58,958 nucleotides of DNA, taken from the NCBI RefSeq assembly GCF_001590795.1, contig NZ_JXDL01000001.1:6351079-6410036 (forward strand). The letters run 5' to 3'. Source of the stretch: Bradyrhizobium sp. AT1 (GTDB taxonomy: Bacteria > Pseudomonadota > Alphaproteobacteria > Rhizobiales > Xanthobacteraceae). Positions 7,792 to 17,924 of the stretch are shown here, in pieces (within the stretch, counting starts at the first letter, position 1; each line of letters begins with the position of its first letter). The notes beneath the pieces are model-generated. The model saw only the letters and a program-made list of their open reading frames with translations, was not told the origin of the DNA and made no database searches. A program made the translations under genes and the position numbers.

Positions 7792-8178
7792 CTACCCGAT
7801 GCTGGCGACGCCGATCGCCAGGGCCGACAGCAGCAGGGCCTGGCTGAGCAGCTGCAGCGCCGTATTCGGCTGCGCCAGCCAGCGCGTGACCCTCTCGGAG
7901 AAGGACAAAGTCGTATCGGCGAACAGCGGCTCGTAGCTGTGCCTGAAGAAATGCGGGAACTTGGCGCCGAGCCCCGAGGTCAGCAAGGCGTGGAAAATCG
8001 ACATCATGGCGACGAAGGTGACGGCGCCGAACGGCTCGCCGACGAATTCGGCAGCGTTGATCAGCTTGATCGCCAGCGCGACGCCGGAATAGATCGGCAC
8101 GCCCTGGAGCACGCCATAGAGCGCAAGGCATTCGAGTTGCTGGCGGCTGGTGAGCTTCGGTGCGGCAAGTGCGGACAT
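7792..8178 (-). CDS. Hypothetical small membrane protein
   Basis: The ORF codes 128 residues from the ATG at 8178, with GAGGA six bases upstream; the longer ORF from 8217 has no such signal. Hydrophobic stretches occur around VLQGVPIYSGVALAIKLI, AVTFVAMMSIFHALLTSGL and LLSQALLLSALAIGVASIG, giving three probable membrane segments. A polar loop, FRHSYEPLFADTTLSFSERV, lies between the second and third. No family is recognised. It is divergent from the MetQ-like gene with 247 bases between, so the two may share a control region. Confidence 0.5.
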   Translation of the reverse strand: MSALAAPKLTSRQQLECLALYGVLQGVPIYSGVALAIKLINAAEFVGEPFGAVTFVAMMSIFHALLTSGLGAKFPHFFRHSYEPLFADTTLSFSERVTRWLAQPNTALQLLSQALLLSALAIGVASIG

Positions 8179-8425
8179 GGTCGATTCCTCGCTGAGGTCC
8201 GGTGGTGGTGCCGCCAATCTCGCCCGCCGTGTGCCGCATTGCCGTGATGCGGCTCACGCTTGATGGAGGCCTCGCCGCGGCCCGCGAATTCGTTCCGCGT
8301 TTGCCGCCGAATGGAGAACGCGGCCCCCGCCCCAGGCATGCAATATGGATTTCCATTTCATTGATTTCGGCCCAGGGACAAGCGAATACGGTTCCACGCG
8401 TTGCTGCAGACCTTCGGAGACCAAG

Positions 8426-9208
8426 ATGTCGTTTCGCCTTCCATTGATCCTTGCCACCATCCTCGCCGCATGGTCTGCGAGCGCTGCGGCCGAGACCATC
8501 AAGATCGGCGTGACGCCGGGCCCGCATGCACAGATCCTGGAGGCGGTGAAGCCGATCGCCGCCAAGCAGGGCCTCGACATCCAGCTCATCGAGTTCTCGG
8601 ACTATGTCGTGCCGAACGCCGCGCTCGATGCCGGCGAGATCCAGGCCAACTCGTTCCAGAACCAGCCTTACCTCGACAACCAGAAGGCCGACCGCGGCTA
8701 CAAGATCGAGGCCGTCGGCCTCACCGTGAACTTCCCGATCGGCGTCTACTCGAAGAAGCACAAGGCCATCGCCGACATCCCCGAGGGCGGCAAGGTCTCG
8801 ATCCCGAACGATCCGACCAATGGCGGCCGCGTGCTGCTGCTGCTGCGCGACAAGGGCGTGATCAAGCTGAAGGACGGCACCGGCTTCAAGCCGACGGTGC
8901 TCGACATCACCGAGAACCCCAGGAAGCTGAAATTCATCGAGGTCGACGCGGCGCAGGCGCCGCGCGCGCTCGACGATGTCGATGCCGCCGCGATCAACAC
9001 CAATTATGCAACCCAGGCCGGCCTCGATCCGGTCAAGGATCCGATCCTGCGCGAGGACCCCAAGGGCCCCTATGTCAACCTGATCGCGGTGCGCACCGCC
9101 GACAAGGACAAGCCCTGGGTCAAGACCCTGGTCGACAGCTACCACACGAGCGAGGTCAAGGAGTTCGTCCTGACCAAGTTCAAGGGCGCGGTGCTGCCGA
9201 GCTGGTAG
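8426..9208 (+). CDS. MetQ/NlpA-family ABC substrate-binding protein
   Basis: The protein is 260 residues from the ATG at 8426, preceded by GGAGA; the longer ORF from 8345 lacks a signal. Residues 1-22 (SFRLPLILATILAAWSASAA) are a Sec signal peptide without a lipobox cysteine, so this is a soluble periplasmic form. KIGVTPGPHAQILEAVKPIA, NAALDAGEIQANSFQNQPYL and VSIPNDPTNGGRVLLLL are diagnostic of the D-methionine-binding MetQ family. No MetN or MetI gene is adjacent. A flavin monooxygenase operon begins 150 bases downstream, an arrangement that suggests uptake of an organosulfur compound, but that is inference. Confidence 0.87.
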   Translation: MSFRLPLILATILAAWSASAAAETIKIGVTPGPHAQILEAVKPIAAKQGLDIQLIEFSDYVVPNAALDAGEIQANSFQNQPYLDNQKADRGYKIEAVGLTVNFPIGVYSKKHKAIADIPEGGKVSIPNDPTNGGRVLLLLRDKGVIKLKDGTGFKPTVLDITENPRKLKFIEVDAAQAPRALDDVDAAAINTNYATQAGLDPVKDPILREDPKGPYVNLIAVRTADKDKPWVKTLVDSYHTSEVKEFVLTKFKGAVLPSW

Positions 9209-9358
9209 GCAATCTGCCCAGCTCCAGCGCAGCAGCCCTCACGGCGGGCGGCATTTCGCATGCGTCTTGCGTATGAGCCTTGCGCAATGCCCGCTTGTCT
9301 GGAGCAGCAGTAACCGACATCATCGGCGGCCTGGTCATCCCGGTCCGACAGGGGTCGC

Positions 9359-10393
9359 ATGAAACGCTTTGCCAATCTGAAACGCCTGGGCTTCTTCACG
9401 CGGCTGCTCGACGAGGCCCCGCCGGCGGAGCGCTACCGCTTCGCGGCCGAGCAGATCGTGCGCGCCGAAAAGGCCGGCCTCGATTCCGCGTGGATCGCGC
9501 AGCATCATTTCCACGAGCGTGAGGGCGGCCTGCCGTCACCCTTCACCTTCCTCGGCTACGTCGCAGCCCAAACCTCCCGCATTAGGCTTGGCACCGGCAT
9601 CGTGACGCTGCCGCTGGAGAATGCGGTGCGGGTGGCGGAGGACGCAGCGGTGCTCGATCTCATCTGCAACGGCCGTTTCGAGCTCGGCGTCGGCACCGGC
9701 GGCAACCCGTCGGCCTTTGCCGCCTTCGGCCTCGACAGCGCCCAGCGCAACGAGATTTTCGCGCGCAATCTGGAGGTCGTCCGCACCGCTTTGGTCGGCA
9801 AGCCGCTCGATGGCGGCGACACGATCTATCCGCAGCGGCCGCAATTGGACAAGCGGATCTGGCAGGCGACGTTCTCGGTCGCCGGCGGCGCACGGGCCGG
9901 CAAGGCGGGCGACGGCCTGTTGCTGTCGCGCACCCAACCGCGACCGAAGGAGGCGCCCAAGGCCACGCTCGCCGACATCCAGAACCCGGTGATCGATGCC
10001 TATCTGGAAGCGCTGCCCAAGGGAGCCGAGCCGCGCATCATGGCCTCGCGCAGCGTGTTCGTCGCCGACGACCATGCCGAAGCCCTGCGCTTTGCCGATA
10101 TCGGCCTGCGCCGCGCGCTGCCGCAATTCATGAAGGGCGGTCACCTTCCGCCGGGCGAGACGCTGGAGGAGATGATCGCCGCGTTCGACACCCATGTCGG
10201 CGACGCCGATCACGTCATCGCCTCGCTCCGGGCCGATGCGACGCTGGAACGGATCACCGATCTCGTCTTCCAGGTGCATTCCGTCGATGCCCCGCATCCC
10301 CATGTCCTGCGCTCGATCGATCTGGTCGCCGAGAAGGTCGCGCCGGCGCTGGGCTGGACCCGGACGGCACCCGACGTGGCGCTCGCAGGTTAA
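9359..10393 (+). CDS. Luciferase-like (LLM class) flavin-dependent monooxygenase
   Basis: This 344-residue protein has the bacterial luciferase TIM-barrel family features: KRLGFFTRLLDEAPPAERY at the N-terminus, SAWIAQHHFHEREGG (about 40-55), RIRLGTGIVTLPLENAVRVA (about 75-95) and DLICNGRFELGVGTGGNP (about 100-118). Family members oxidise substrates with reduced FMN and O2. The combination with two CMD proteins directly downstream fits the KPN_01858-type monooxygenase subgroup, which recurs with such partners. It lies first in a close-packed run continuing to 16305. The substrate is not evident. Confidence 0.85.
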   Translation: MKRFANLKRLGFFTRLLDEAPPAERYRFAAEQIVRAEKAGLDSAWIAQHHFHEREGGLPSPFTFLGYVAAQTSRIRLGTGIVTLPLENAVRVAEDAAVLDLICNGRFELGVGTGGNPSAFAAFGLDSAQRNEIFARNLEVVRTALVGKPLDGGDTIYPQRPQLDKRIWQATFSVAGGARAGKAGDGLLLSRTQPRPKEAPKATLADIQNPVIDAYLEALPKGAEPRIMASRSVFVADDHAEALRFADIGLRRALPQFMKGGHLPPGETLEEMIAAFDTHVGDADHVIASLRADATLERITDLVFQVHSVDAPHPHVLRSIDLVAEKVAPALGWTRTAPDVALAG

Positions 10394-10427
10394 CCGCAAT
10401 GAACGCGATCGCGTTGCACGAGGCTGA

Positions 10428-11030
10428 ATGATGGCAACACCGGATATCATCGACACGCTCGCCGGGATCGCGCCGGGCTCGGCGCTGGACGCCATCCGCG
10501 CCCGCCGCCTGCAGGCGCGCGAGAATGCGCAGAAGAGCTATCTCTCCCTGTTCGAGCCGATCGACGCGCGCAATTTTTCGCTAGCCGAGCGCGCCGCCGT
10601 CGCGGCCTTCGTGACCGGACTTCATGGCGAATCCCCTGTGGCGGCCTTCTATCGCGACAAGCTCGTGGCAAACCCGGACGGCGCGCGCTTGCTCGAGGCG
10701 ATCGACGCCGAGATCGCGCGGGGCAGGACCTCGGGTCCGTATGGCTCGTATCCGGCCGGTCCGCTGTCGGTCGAGAACACCGCCGGCCTGATCTATCGCG
10801 TGAGCGCGGCGAGCAAGTCCGCTCTCGGCATCAGGCTGGTCGCAGCGCTCGAGCACGCGCACCTCCTGGTCTTCCGCCCGCGCGATGCGGCATCCGACGA
10901 CATGAAGGCGCTGCTGGACGCCGGATGGTCGAGCACCGGCATCGTCACCTTCTCCCAGCTCGTCGCATTCCTGTCGTTCCAGGTCCGGGTCGTCAGCGGC
11001 CTGCGCACGCTCGCCGCCGCGAACGCATAA
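10428..11030 (+). CDS. CMD domain protein without cysteines (Avi_7170-like)
   Basis: The 200-residue protein follows the monooxygenase by 34 bases with GAGG before its double ATG. The helical sequence (NFSLAERAAVAAFVTGLHGE, then AASKSALGIRLVAALEHAHLLVF) resembles the carboxymuconolactone decarboxylase/AhpD fold. It contains no cysteine at all, so it lacks the redox CxxC of active AhpD proteins. It appears as a fixed partner of a second, cysteine-containing CMD protein that follows 15 bases downstream. A structural or substrate-binding role is inferred. Confidence 0.72.
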   Translation: MMATPDIIDTLAGIAPGSALDAIRARRLQARENAQKSYLSLFEPIDARNFSLAERAAVAAFVTGLHGESPVAAFYRDKLVANPDGARLLEAIDAEIARGRTSGPYGSYPAGPLSVENTAGLIYRVSAASKSALGIRLVAALEHAHLLVFRPRDAASDDMKALLDAGWSSTGIVTFSQLVAFLSFQVRVVSGLRTLAAANA

Positions 11031-11045
11031 GAGGAGGCCGCAATC

Positions 11046-11624
11046 ATGAGTGCCACGGTCAATCCCCCCGTCGCTTTCACCCAGGACGAGCTCGGCTGGG
11101 TCTCCTGGATCGATCCGCTGCCCGAAGCCGGGCTGACCGAGCGGCATTTCAATGGCCTGGTCGATCGCGCCCGCGCCAAGTCGGAATATTTTCGCCTGCT
11201 GGTGCGCGATCCCGAGGTGCTGGAAGCCCGCACCAAGACCGACAAGGACATCTTCTACAACGTCGCCGACGGCCTGCCGCGCGCCGAGCGTGAGCTCGCG
11301 GCGGCCGCGACCTCGCGTTACAACGGCTGCATTTATTGCGCTTCCGTGCATGCGCGCTTCGCCAGCACCTATTCCAAGCGCCGCGACGACGTGCAGAAGC
11401 TGCTCGACGAGGGCGTCAAGGCCGATCTCGGCGAGCGCTGGAATGCGATCGTGAAAGCATCGGTGGCGCTGGCGGCGACACCGATCGCGTTCGGTCCCGA
11501 CAATGTCGCAGAGCTGCGCCGCGTCGGCCTTGACGACGCCGAGATCGTCGACGTCATCAACGGCGCCTCGTTCTTCAACTGGGCGAACCGCTTGATGCTG
11601 TCGCTCGGCGAGCCCTCGAAATAG
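11046..11624 (+). CDS. Alkylhydroperoxidase-like CMD protein (Avi_7169-like)
   Basis: The protein has 192 residues. It shows the AhpD-type motif E83-x11-C95-x2-C98-x3-H102 within ELAAAATSRYNGCIYCASVH, so the redox dithiol and proton relay are present. GAGG lies before the ATG. AhpD-fold enzymes reduce peroxides or serve as disulfide reductases. Placement between a flavin monooxygenase and an ABC transporter suggests it detoxifies peroxide from the monooxygenase or processes its product (inference). Confidence 0.8.
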   Translation: MSATVNPPVAFTQDELGWVSWIDPLPEAGLTERHFNGLVDRARAKSEYFRLLVRDPEVLEARTKTDKDIFYNVADGLPRAERELAAAATSRYNGCIYCASVHARFASTYSKRRDDVQKLLDEGVKADLGERWNAIVKASVALAATPIAFGPDNVAELRRVGLDDAEIVDVINGASFFNWANRLMLSLGEPSK

Positions 11625-11684
11625 GCAATGTCACCGGCACAAGACTTGCTGCTTGTTCAACACCTGAGTGGATGGAGCCGTTAA

Positions 11685-12842
11685 ATGAGCAACATTGATC
11701 GTCGTACCCTGGTCAAGGGCTCGCTCGCCGCCATGATGGCAGGCGCCGCTTTCTCGCGTGCCGCCTCTGCGCAAACGTCCGAACCGATCCTGCTTGGCGT
11801 CAGCGGCCCCCTCACGGGACCGAACGCGCAATACGGCACGCAGTGGAAGCAGGGCTTTGATCTCGCACTCGACGAGATCATGGCGGCCGGCGGCATCAAC
11901 GGGCGCAAGCTCGCCTACCAGTTCGAGGACAGCCAGAGCGATCCGCGCCAGTCGGTGGCGATCGCGCAGAAGTTCGTGTCCGATCCCCGTATCGTCATGG
12001 AGCTCGGCGACTTCTCGAGCCCGGCCTCGATGGCGGCGTCCCCGATCTACCAGCGCGGCGGCCTGGTGCAGTTCGGCTTCACCAATTCGCACCCCGACTT
12101 CACCAAGGGCGGCGACTTCATGTGGAGCACCTCGGTCAGCCAGGCCGACGAGCAGCCGCTGCTGGCGGCCTACGCGGTGAAGCGCCTTGGTCTCAAGAAG
12201 CTCGCGGTGCTGCATCTCAACACCGATTGGGGCCGCACCAGCCGCGACTATTTCGTCAAGGCCGCCAAGGAATACGGCGCCGAGATCGCGGTGACCGAGG
12301 GCTATATCGCTGAGGAACGCGACTTCCGCTCGACGCTGGTGCGCGTGCGCGACGCCAATCCGGACGGGCTGATCCTGATCTCCTATTATTCGGACGGTGC
12401 GCTGATCGCCCGTCAGGCGCGGCAAGTCGGCCTGAAGCAGGTGATGTGCGCCGCGAGCTCGGTCTACTCGCCGAAATTCATCGAGCTCGGTGGCGAGGCG
12501 GTCGAGGACGTGCATCTCGGCACGCGCTACTTCCCCCAGGATCCCAGGCCAGAAGTGAAGAAATTCATCGACGGCTTCAAGGCCAAGTATGGCGGGCAGG
12601 AGCCCGACGCCTTCAACGCTTATTCCTACGATGCGATGAACATGGCCGCCGCCGTGGTCAAGATCGGCGGCACGGACCGCCGCGCCATCCGCGATGCCTT
12701 CGCGAAGGTGAAGGACGTCTCCAGCGTCATCTTCGGCCAGGCGACGTTCGACGTCGAGAGCCGCCGGGTCAAGGGCGCCATGAACGCCGAGCTCGTCGTG
12801 CGCAAGGGCCAGTTCGCGCTCTGGGACGGCAAGCCGACCTGA
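11685..12842 (+). CDS. Branched-chain amino acid-type ABC substrate-binding protein (Peripla_BP_6)
   Basis: A 385-residue protein with an N-terminal twin-arginine-like signal (DRRTLVKGSLAAMMAGAAFS). ILLGVSGPLTGPNAQYGTQW, GGINGRKLAYQFEDSQSDPR and FNAYSYDAMNMAAAVVKIGG are typical of the LivJ/LivK-like superfamily with two Rossmann-like lobes. The matching permease and both ATPases follow on the same strand, making a complete transporter. Many such systems carry aromatic acids, amides or urea rather than amino acids. The neighbouring monooxygenase suggests a catabolic substrate. Confidence 0.9.
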   Translation: MSNIDRRTLVKGSLAAMMAGAAFSRAASAQTSEPILLGVSGPLTGPNAQYGTQWKQGFDLALDEIMAAGGINGRKLAYQFEDSQSDPRQSVAIAQKFVSDPRIVMELGDFSSPASMAASPIYQRGGLVQFGFTNSHPDFTKGGDFMWSTSVSQADEQPLLAAYAVKRLGLKKLAVLHLNTDWGRTSRDYFVKAAKEYGAEIAVTEGYIAEERDFRSTLVRVRDANPDGLILISYYSDGALIARQARQVGLKQVMCAASSVYSPKFIELGGEAVEDVHLGTRYFPQDPRPEVKKFIDGFKAKYGGQEPDAFNAYSYDAMNMAAAVVKIGGTDRRAIRDAFAKVKDVSSVIFGQATFDVESRRVKGAMNAELVVRKGQFALWDGKPT

Positions 12843-12896
12843 CCTGATGGTCGGAGCGATCGCTCCAGCCCGTTCTCCCTTCAGTAGGAACCCTGC

Positions 12897-14719
12897 GTGT
12901 CTTCCTGGCTCGACTACACCATCAACGGGCTGATCGTCGGCAATGTCTACGCGCTCGTTGCGGTCGGGCTTGCGTTGATCTTCGGCGTCAGCCGGCTGAT
13001 CAACTTCGCGCAAGGATCGATCTATCTCGTCGGCGCCTATATCGGCTGGGTTGCGGTGGTGCAGCTGCATACGCCGCTGCCGCTCACCATCATCGTGGTC
13101 GCCGTAGCGGCGGCGATCGTCGGGCTCATCATCGAACGGTTCGGCCTGCGACCGCTGCAGAACTCGGTGCGCATCGCGCCGCTGCTCGCGACCATCGGCA
13201 TCAGCTTCGTGCTCGACCAGCTGGTGATGCTGACCTTCTCGCCCAATCCGCGCGCGCTGCCGAGCCAGTTGCCGGACGTGCGCTTCCAGGTCGGCGGCGG
13301 CACGATCGGGCCTCTTGATCTGCTCATCGCGGGTGTCGGCCTCACCAGCGCTCTGCTGCTGTTCGTGTTCCTGCGTTACTCCAAGCTCGGCTGGGCGGTG
13401 CGCGCGGCCTCGCAGGATCGCGACGCCGCGATGCAGATGGGCGTCGACGTCAACCGCGTCAATCAGGCCGTGTTCGGCATTGCCGCCGCGCTCGGCGGCG
13501 TCTCCGGCATGCTGGTCGGCATGTACTACAATCAGATCGATACCGCGATGAGCCTGCAGGCGACGCTCAAGGGCGTCGTCGCGGAAGTGGTCGGTGGCGC
13601 CGGCAACGTGCCGGGCGCGGTGATCGGCAGCCTGCTGCTCGGCCTCGTCGAGAGCTACGGCGTCGCCGTGTTCGGCACCAGCTACCGCAATCTGTTCGCG
13701 TTCCTGCTGCTCGTCGTGGTGCTCGTGCTGCGGCCGAACGGCCTGTTCGCCAGCGCGCGGCAGGCGCCGCCCGAGCCGCTCACCGGCACCTTCATTGCGC
13801 CGAGCCGGCCGGTGCGCATTCCGCGCTGGGCCCTGGCGGTCGCCGCTGCCGGCTTTGCGGTCCTGCCGTTGTTCCCGGTGTCGTTCTACGTGCTGCAGAC
13901 CCTGATCAATGCCTGGCTGCTCGGCATGCTGGCGCTGAGCCTGACGCTGGTCGCGGGCACGATCGGCCAGGTCTCGCTCGGTCACGCCGCGCTGCTCGCG
14001 ATCGGCGCCTATACATCCGCGCTGTTGTCATTGACCTTCAACGTCCCGGTCGGCCTCGCCATCATCGGCGGTGGCCTGATGTGTGCTGCGCTCGGCACGC
14101 TGCTGATCTCGCCCTCGTTCCGCCTGCGCGGGCATTATGTCTCGATCGCGACGCTCGCGATCGGCGAGATCGTGTCGCTGGTGATCCTGAACTGGGAGAG
14201 CGTGACGCGTGGGCCGATCGGTATCTCCGGCATCCCGCCGCTGTCGCTGTTCGGCACCGATCTGATCAGCCCGACCTCGATCTACTGGTTCAGCTTCGCG
14301 GTGATGGTGGTGCTGGCACTGCTGCAGGGCCGCTTGCTGACTTCGCATCTCGGCCGCAGCTTCCGCGCCATCCGCGACGACGACGTCGCCGCGCGTGCCT
14401 ATGGCCTCAGCCTGAACCGCTACAAGTCGCTGGCCTTCATCTTCGGCGGGTTTGCCGCCGGAATCAGCGGCGGCATCGCCGCGCATCTCTACTCCTACAT
14501 CAACCACGAGACCTTCAACACGCAGCAATCGATCCTGGCGCTGACGGTCGTCATCCTCGGCGGCCTCGGCAATGTCGTCGGCGCGATTTTGGGCGCGGTG
14601 GCGCTGGTCGGCCTGCCGGAGGTGTTCCGGATCGCGGCGGAGTATCGCATCCTGATCTACGGCATCGTACTCCTGCTGCTGGTGCGGTTCAGGCCGCAGG
14701 GCCTGTTGGGGACGATGTG

Positions 14720-14720
<1 letters not shown>
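12897..14720 (+). CDS. Fused LivH-LivM branched-chain-type ABC permease
   Basis: A single 607-residue ORF from a GTG start, preceded by AGGAAC, contains both permease halves. Residues 1-290 are LivH-like (GLALIFGVSRLINFAQGSIY, the ATPase-contact loop AASQDRDAAMQMGVDVNRVN, and PGAVIGSLLLGLVES). Residues 310-607 are LivM-like (SLTLVAGTIGQVSLGHAALL, GPIGISGIPP, and the second contact loop RAIRDDDVAARAYGLSLNRY). Each half has about eight hydrophobic segments. The usual arrangement is two separate genes; fusion fixes stoichiometry at 1:1. Its TGA overlaps the next ATG. Confidence 0.92.
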
Positions 14721-15564
<844 letters not shown>

Positions 15565-15568
<4 letters not shown>

Positions 15569-16305
15569 CGACGGGCGCTCCCGAACCGCTGCTGGCGCTG
15601 TCGAACGTCAATACGTTCTACGGCCAGGCCCAGGTGCATTTCGATCTCTCGATCACGGTTGCGCGCGGCCACATCGTCTGCCTGCTCGGCGGCAATGCCA
15701 GCGGCAAGTCCACGACGATGAAGATCATTTTGGGACTCGTGAAGCCGCGCTCGGGCGACGTGACCTTCGATGGTGCCTCGCTCATCGGCCTGACCACGCC
15801 ACAGATCGTCCGCCGCGGCATCGCTTCGGTGCCGGAGGCGCGACGGCTGTTCGCGGACATGAGCGTGCGCGAGAACATCCTGATGGGCGCCTTCGTGCGC
15901 AACGACCGGGATGCTGTGGCGCAGGATCTCGACAAGATGCTGACGTTGTTCCCGAAGCTCGGCCAGCGCCTGTCGCAGCGTGCCGGCTCGCTCTCCGGCG
16001 GCGAGCAGCAGATGGTCGCGATGGCGCGCGCACTGATGAGCCGTCCGCGGATGATCGTGATGGACGAGCCGACCATGGGGCTGTCGCCGCTCTATGTCGA
16101 CCGCGTGCTCGAGCTGATCCGCACCATCAACCAGGAGGGCGTTTCCGTGTTCATGGTCGAGCAGAATGCCAGCCTCGCGCTGGAGATCGCGCATGAAGCC
16201 TATGTGCTGCAGACCGGCAAGATCGTGCTGTCAGGCCCGGCGCGTGCGCTGAAGGACGACCCCCGCATCCGCGACGCCTATCTCGGCGGCCCCGAGGCGG
16301 CCTGA
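15565..16305 (+). CDS. LivF-type ABC transporter ATP-binding protein
   Basis: The 246-residue ATPase overlaps the previous gene by ATGA. Walker A is GGNASGKST (42-50); the usual GxNGAGKS has Ala-Ser here, a mild variant. The signature LSGGEQQMVAMARAL and Walker B MIVMDEPTMGLSP are canonical, with VEQNASLALEIA after the switch region typical of LivF. It ends only four bases before the stop of the convergent gene, leaving no room for a terminator. Confidence 0.93.
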
Positions 16306-16309
16306 CGAT

Positions 16310-17821
16310 TCAGGCCGACGCCGCGCGCGCGACCTGCTCCGCCGGCAGGTCATCGCCATTGGGATCGCCGGGGGCCGTGGCCCAGGCCAGCTCCACCAGT
16401 GTCACGATCCGGCGGCCGGCGCCGTCGAGCTGGACCACGATCAGCCCCTGCTCCTCCATGTAGCCGAGCAGCCGCTGCGCCCGGCGCAGCGAATGCGAGC
16501 CGTAGGCCCGCGCGATCGCAGCGTCGCCGGGACACGGCCAGCCTTCCTTCGCAGCGCGCGCGATCATCATGAACACGCCCTGCATGTCGTCGGGCAATAT
16601 GGAGGCGCGCAGCGACACGTCCTGCCAGGCGTCATCTTCGGCATGCTCGGCGCCGAGCCCCGCGCGTGCGCGCGTCAGCATGCGGCGGAATTCGGTGAGG
16701 TCAGGCACGGCCGAGCCCAGTCCCTCGATGCGGCAGCGGACCACGAACTCCTGATAGAGCACGCCGACGGCGCGGAAGCCGGCGTCGGGCTCGGCGAGCA
16801 CGGCCCGCAGCGTGCGATCGACGCGTTCGCGCCGCTCGGCGAGCTCCTCGGCGCTGACCGGCACCTCGTCCATCTCCGGCTGGATCACCGGCGCGGCCGC
16901 TTTTGCGGCGCGGAGCTGCTCGAGCAGATCCGGAGCGGGCCGTCGCTGTGGCCGGCTGGCATCGGGCGGCGGCGCGGCCAGGATCATGGCGCGCATATCT
17001 TCCGTCGCCGCTTCCGGCAGCGGCATCAGCCGCGGCGTGGAATTGCGTGGGCTGGTCGCGGTCGGGCCGATGTTCAAACGCAGCGGGCGGCGCGACAGCG
17101 CAGGGCCCAGCGCCATGAATTGTCCGCGCTCGAGGTCGCGAAAGGCTTCGGCCTGCCGCCGCTCCATGCCGAGCAGATCGGCGGCGCGCGCCATGTCGAT
17201 GTCGAGGAAGGTGCGGCCCATCAGGAAGTTGGAAGCCTCCGCCGCGACGTTCTTGGCGAGCTTGGCCAAACGTTGCGTCGCGATGATGCCGGCGAGCCCG
17301 CGCTTGCGGCCGCGGCACATCAAATTGGTCATCGCGCCGAGCGAGAGCTTTCGCGCTTCGTCCGAGACTTCGCCGGCCACCGCCGGCGCGAACAGCTGCG
17401 CCTCGTCGACGACCACCAGCATCGGGTACCAATGGTCGCGGTCGACGTCGAACATGCCGCCGAGAAACGCGGCCGCACGGCGCATCTGGTTCTCGGCATC
17501 TAAGCCTTCGAGATTGAGCACGGTGGAGACACGATGCAGCCGCGCGCGCTCGCCGGCGACCTGAAGGCCGCGCTCGGTGTGATCCTCGGCCTCGATCACG
17601 AGATGGCCGAAGTGCTCGGCCAGGGTGACGAAATCGCCCTCGGGGTCGATGATGGCCTGCTGCACCCAGGGCGCGCTCTGTTCCAGGAGACGCCTGAGCA
17701 GATGCGACTTGCCGGAGCCCGAATTGCCCTGCACCAGGAGGCGCGTTGCCAGCAGTTCCTCGAGGTCCATGGCGGCCGGGGCGCCCGCCGTGGTCTGCCC
17801 CATCTCGATCGCAACCGTCAT
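16310..17821 (-). CDS. HerA-like ATP-binding protein
   Basis: The 503-residue protein has Walker A QGNSGSGKSHLLRRLLE (about 32-48) and Walker B YPMLVVVDEAQLF (about 131-143). GLAGIIATQRLAKLAKNV and FLMGRTFLDIDMARAADLLG follow, in the style of the HerA/FtsK-like DUF87 ATPases. The C-terminal half (from about 300) has a Pro/Ala linker, then helical segments ending in a winged-helix-like piece with SLRRAQRLLGYMEEQGLI. Classic HerA works with the nuclease NurA, but no nuclease gene is near. The role is unknown; DNA translocation or control of a membrane process is possible. Confidence 0.72.
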   Translation of the reverse strand: MTVAIEMGQTTAGAPAAMDLEELLATRLLVQGNSGSGKSHLLRRLLEQSAPWVQQAIIDPEGDFVTLAEHFGHLVIEAEDHTERGLQVAGERARLHRVSTVLNLEGLDAENQMRRAAAFLGGMFDVDRDHWYPMLVVVDEAQLFAPAVAGEVSDEARKLSLGAMTNLMCRGRKRGLAGIIATQRLAKLAKNVAAEASNFLMGRTFLDIDMARAADLLGMERRQAEAFRDLERGQFMALGPALSRRPLRLNIGPTATSPRNSTPRLMPLPEAATEDMRAMILAAPPPDASRPQRRPAPDLLEQLRAAKAAAPVIQPEMDEVPVSAEELAERRERVDRTLRAVLAEPDAGFRAVGVLYQEFVVRCRIEGLGSAVPDLTEFRRMLTRARAGLGAEHAEDDAWQDVSLRASILPDDMQGVFMMIARAAKEGWPCPGDAAIARAYGSHSLRRAQRLLGYMEEQGLIVVQLDGAGRRIVTLVELAWATAPGDPNGDDLPAEQVARAASA

Positions 17822-17924
17822 GCCCGACTCAAGTCCCCGTCATTCGCGGACAGGGGCTTATCAATCCCGTCGCGGCGCGTCGAGCGGCACGGTGCGAATC
17901 GTACCGCGTTGCCCACGGCGGTGT

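Noticed and set aside
5605..8247. 880-codon plus-strand ORF opposite the peptide-binding protein
   Set aside because: It is the antisense shadow of a GC-rich gene whose minus-strand product matches a well-known family throughout; high-GC third positions create long open antisense frames.
11631..13985. 784-codon minus-strand ORF
   Set aside because: Antisense to the binding-protein and permease genes; rich in Arg/His/Glu runs typical of shadow frames.
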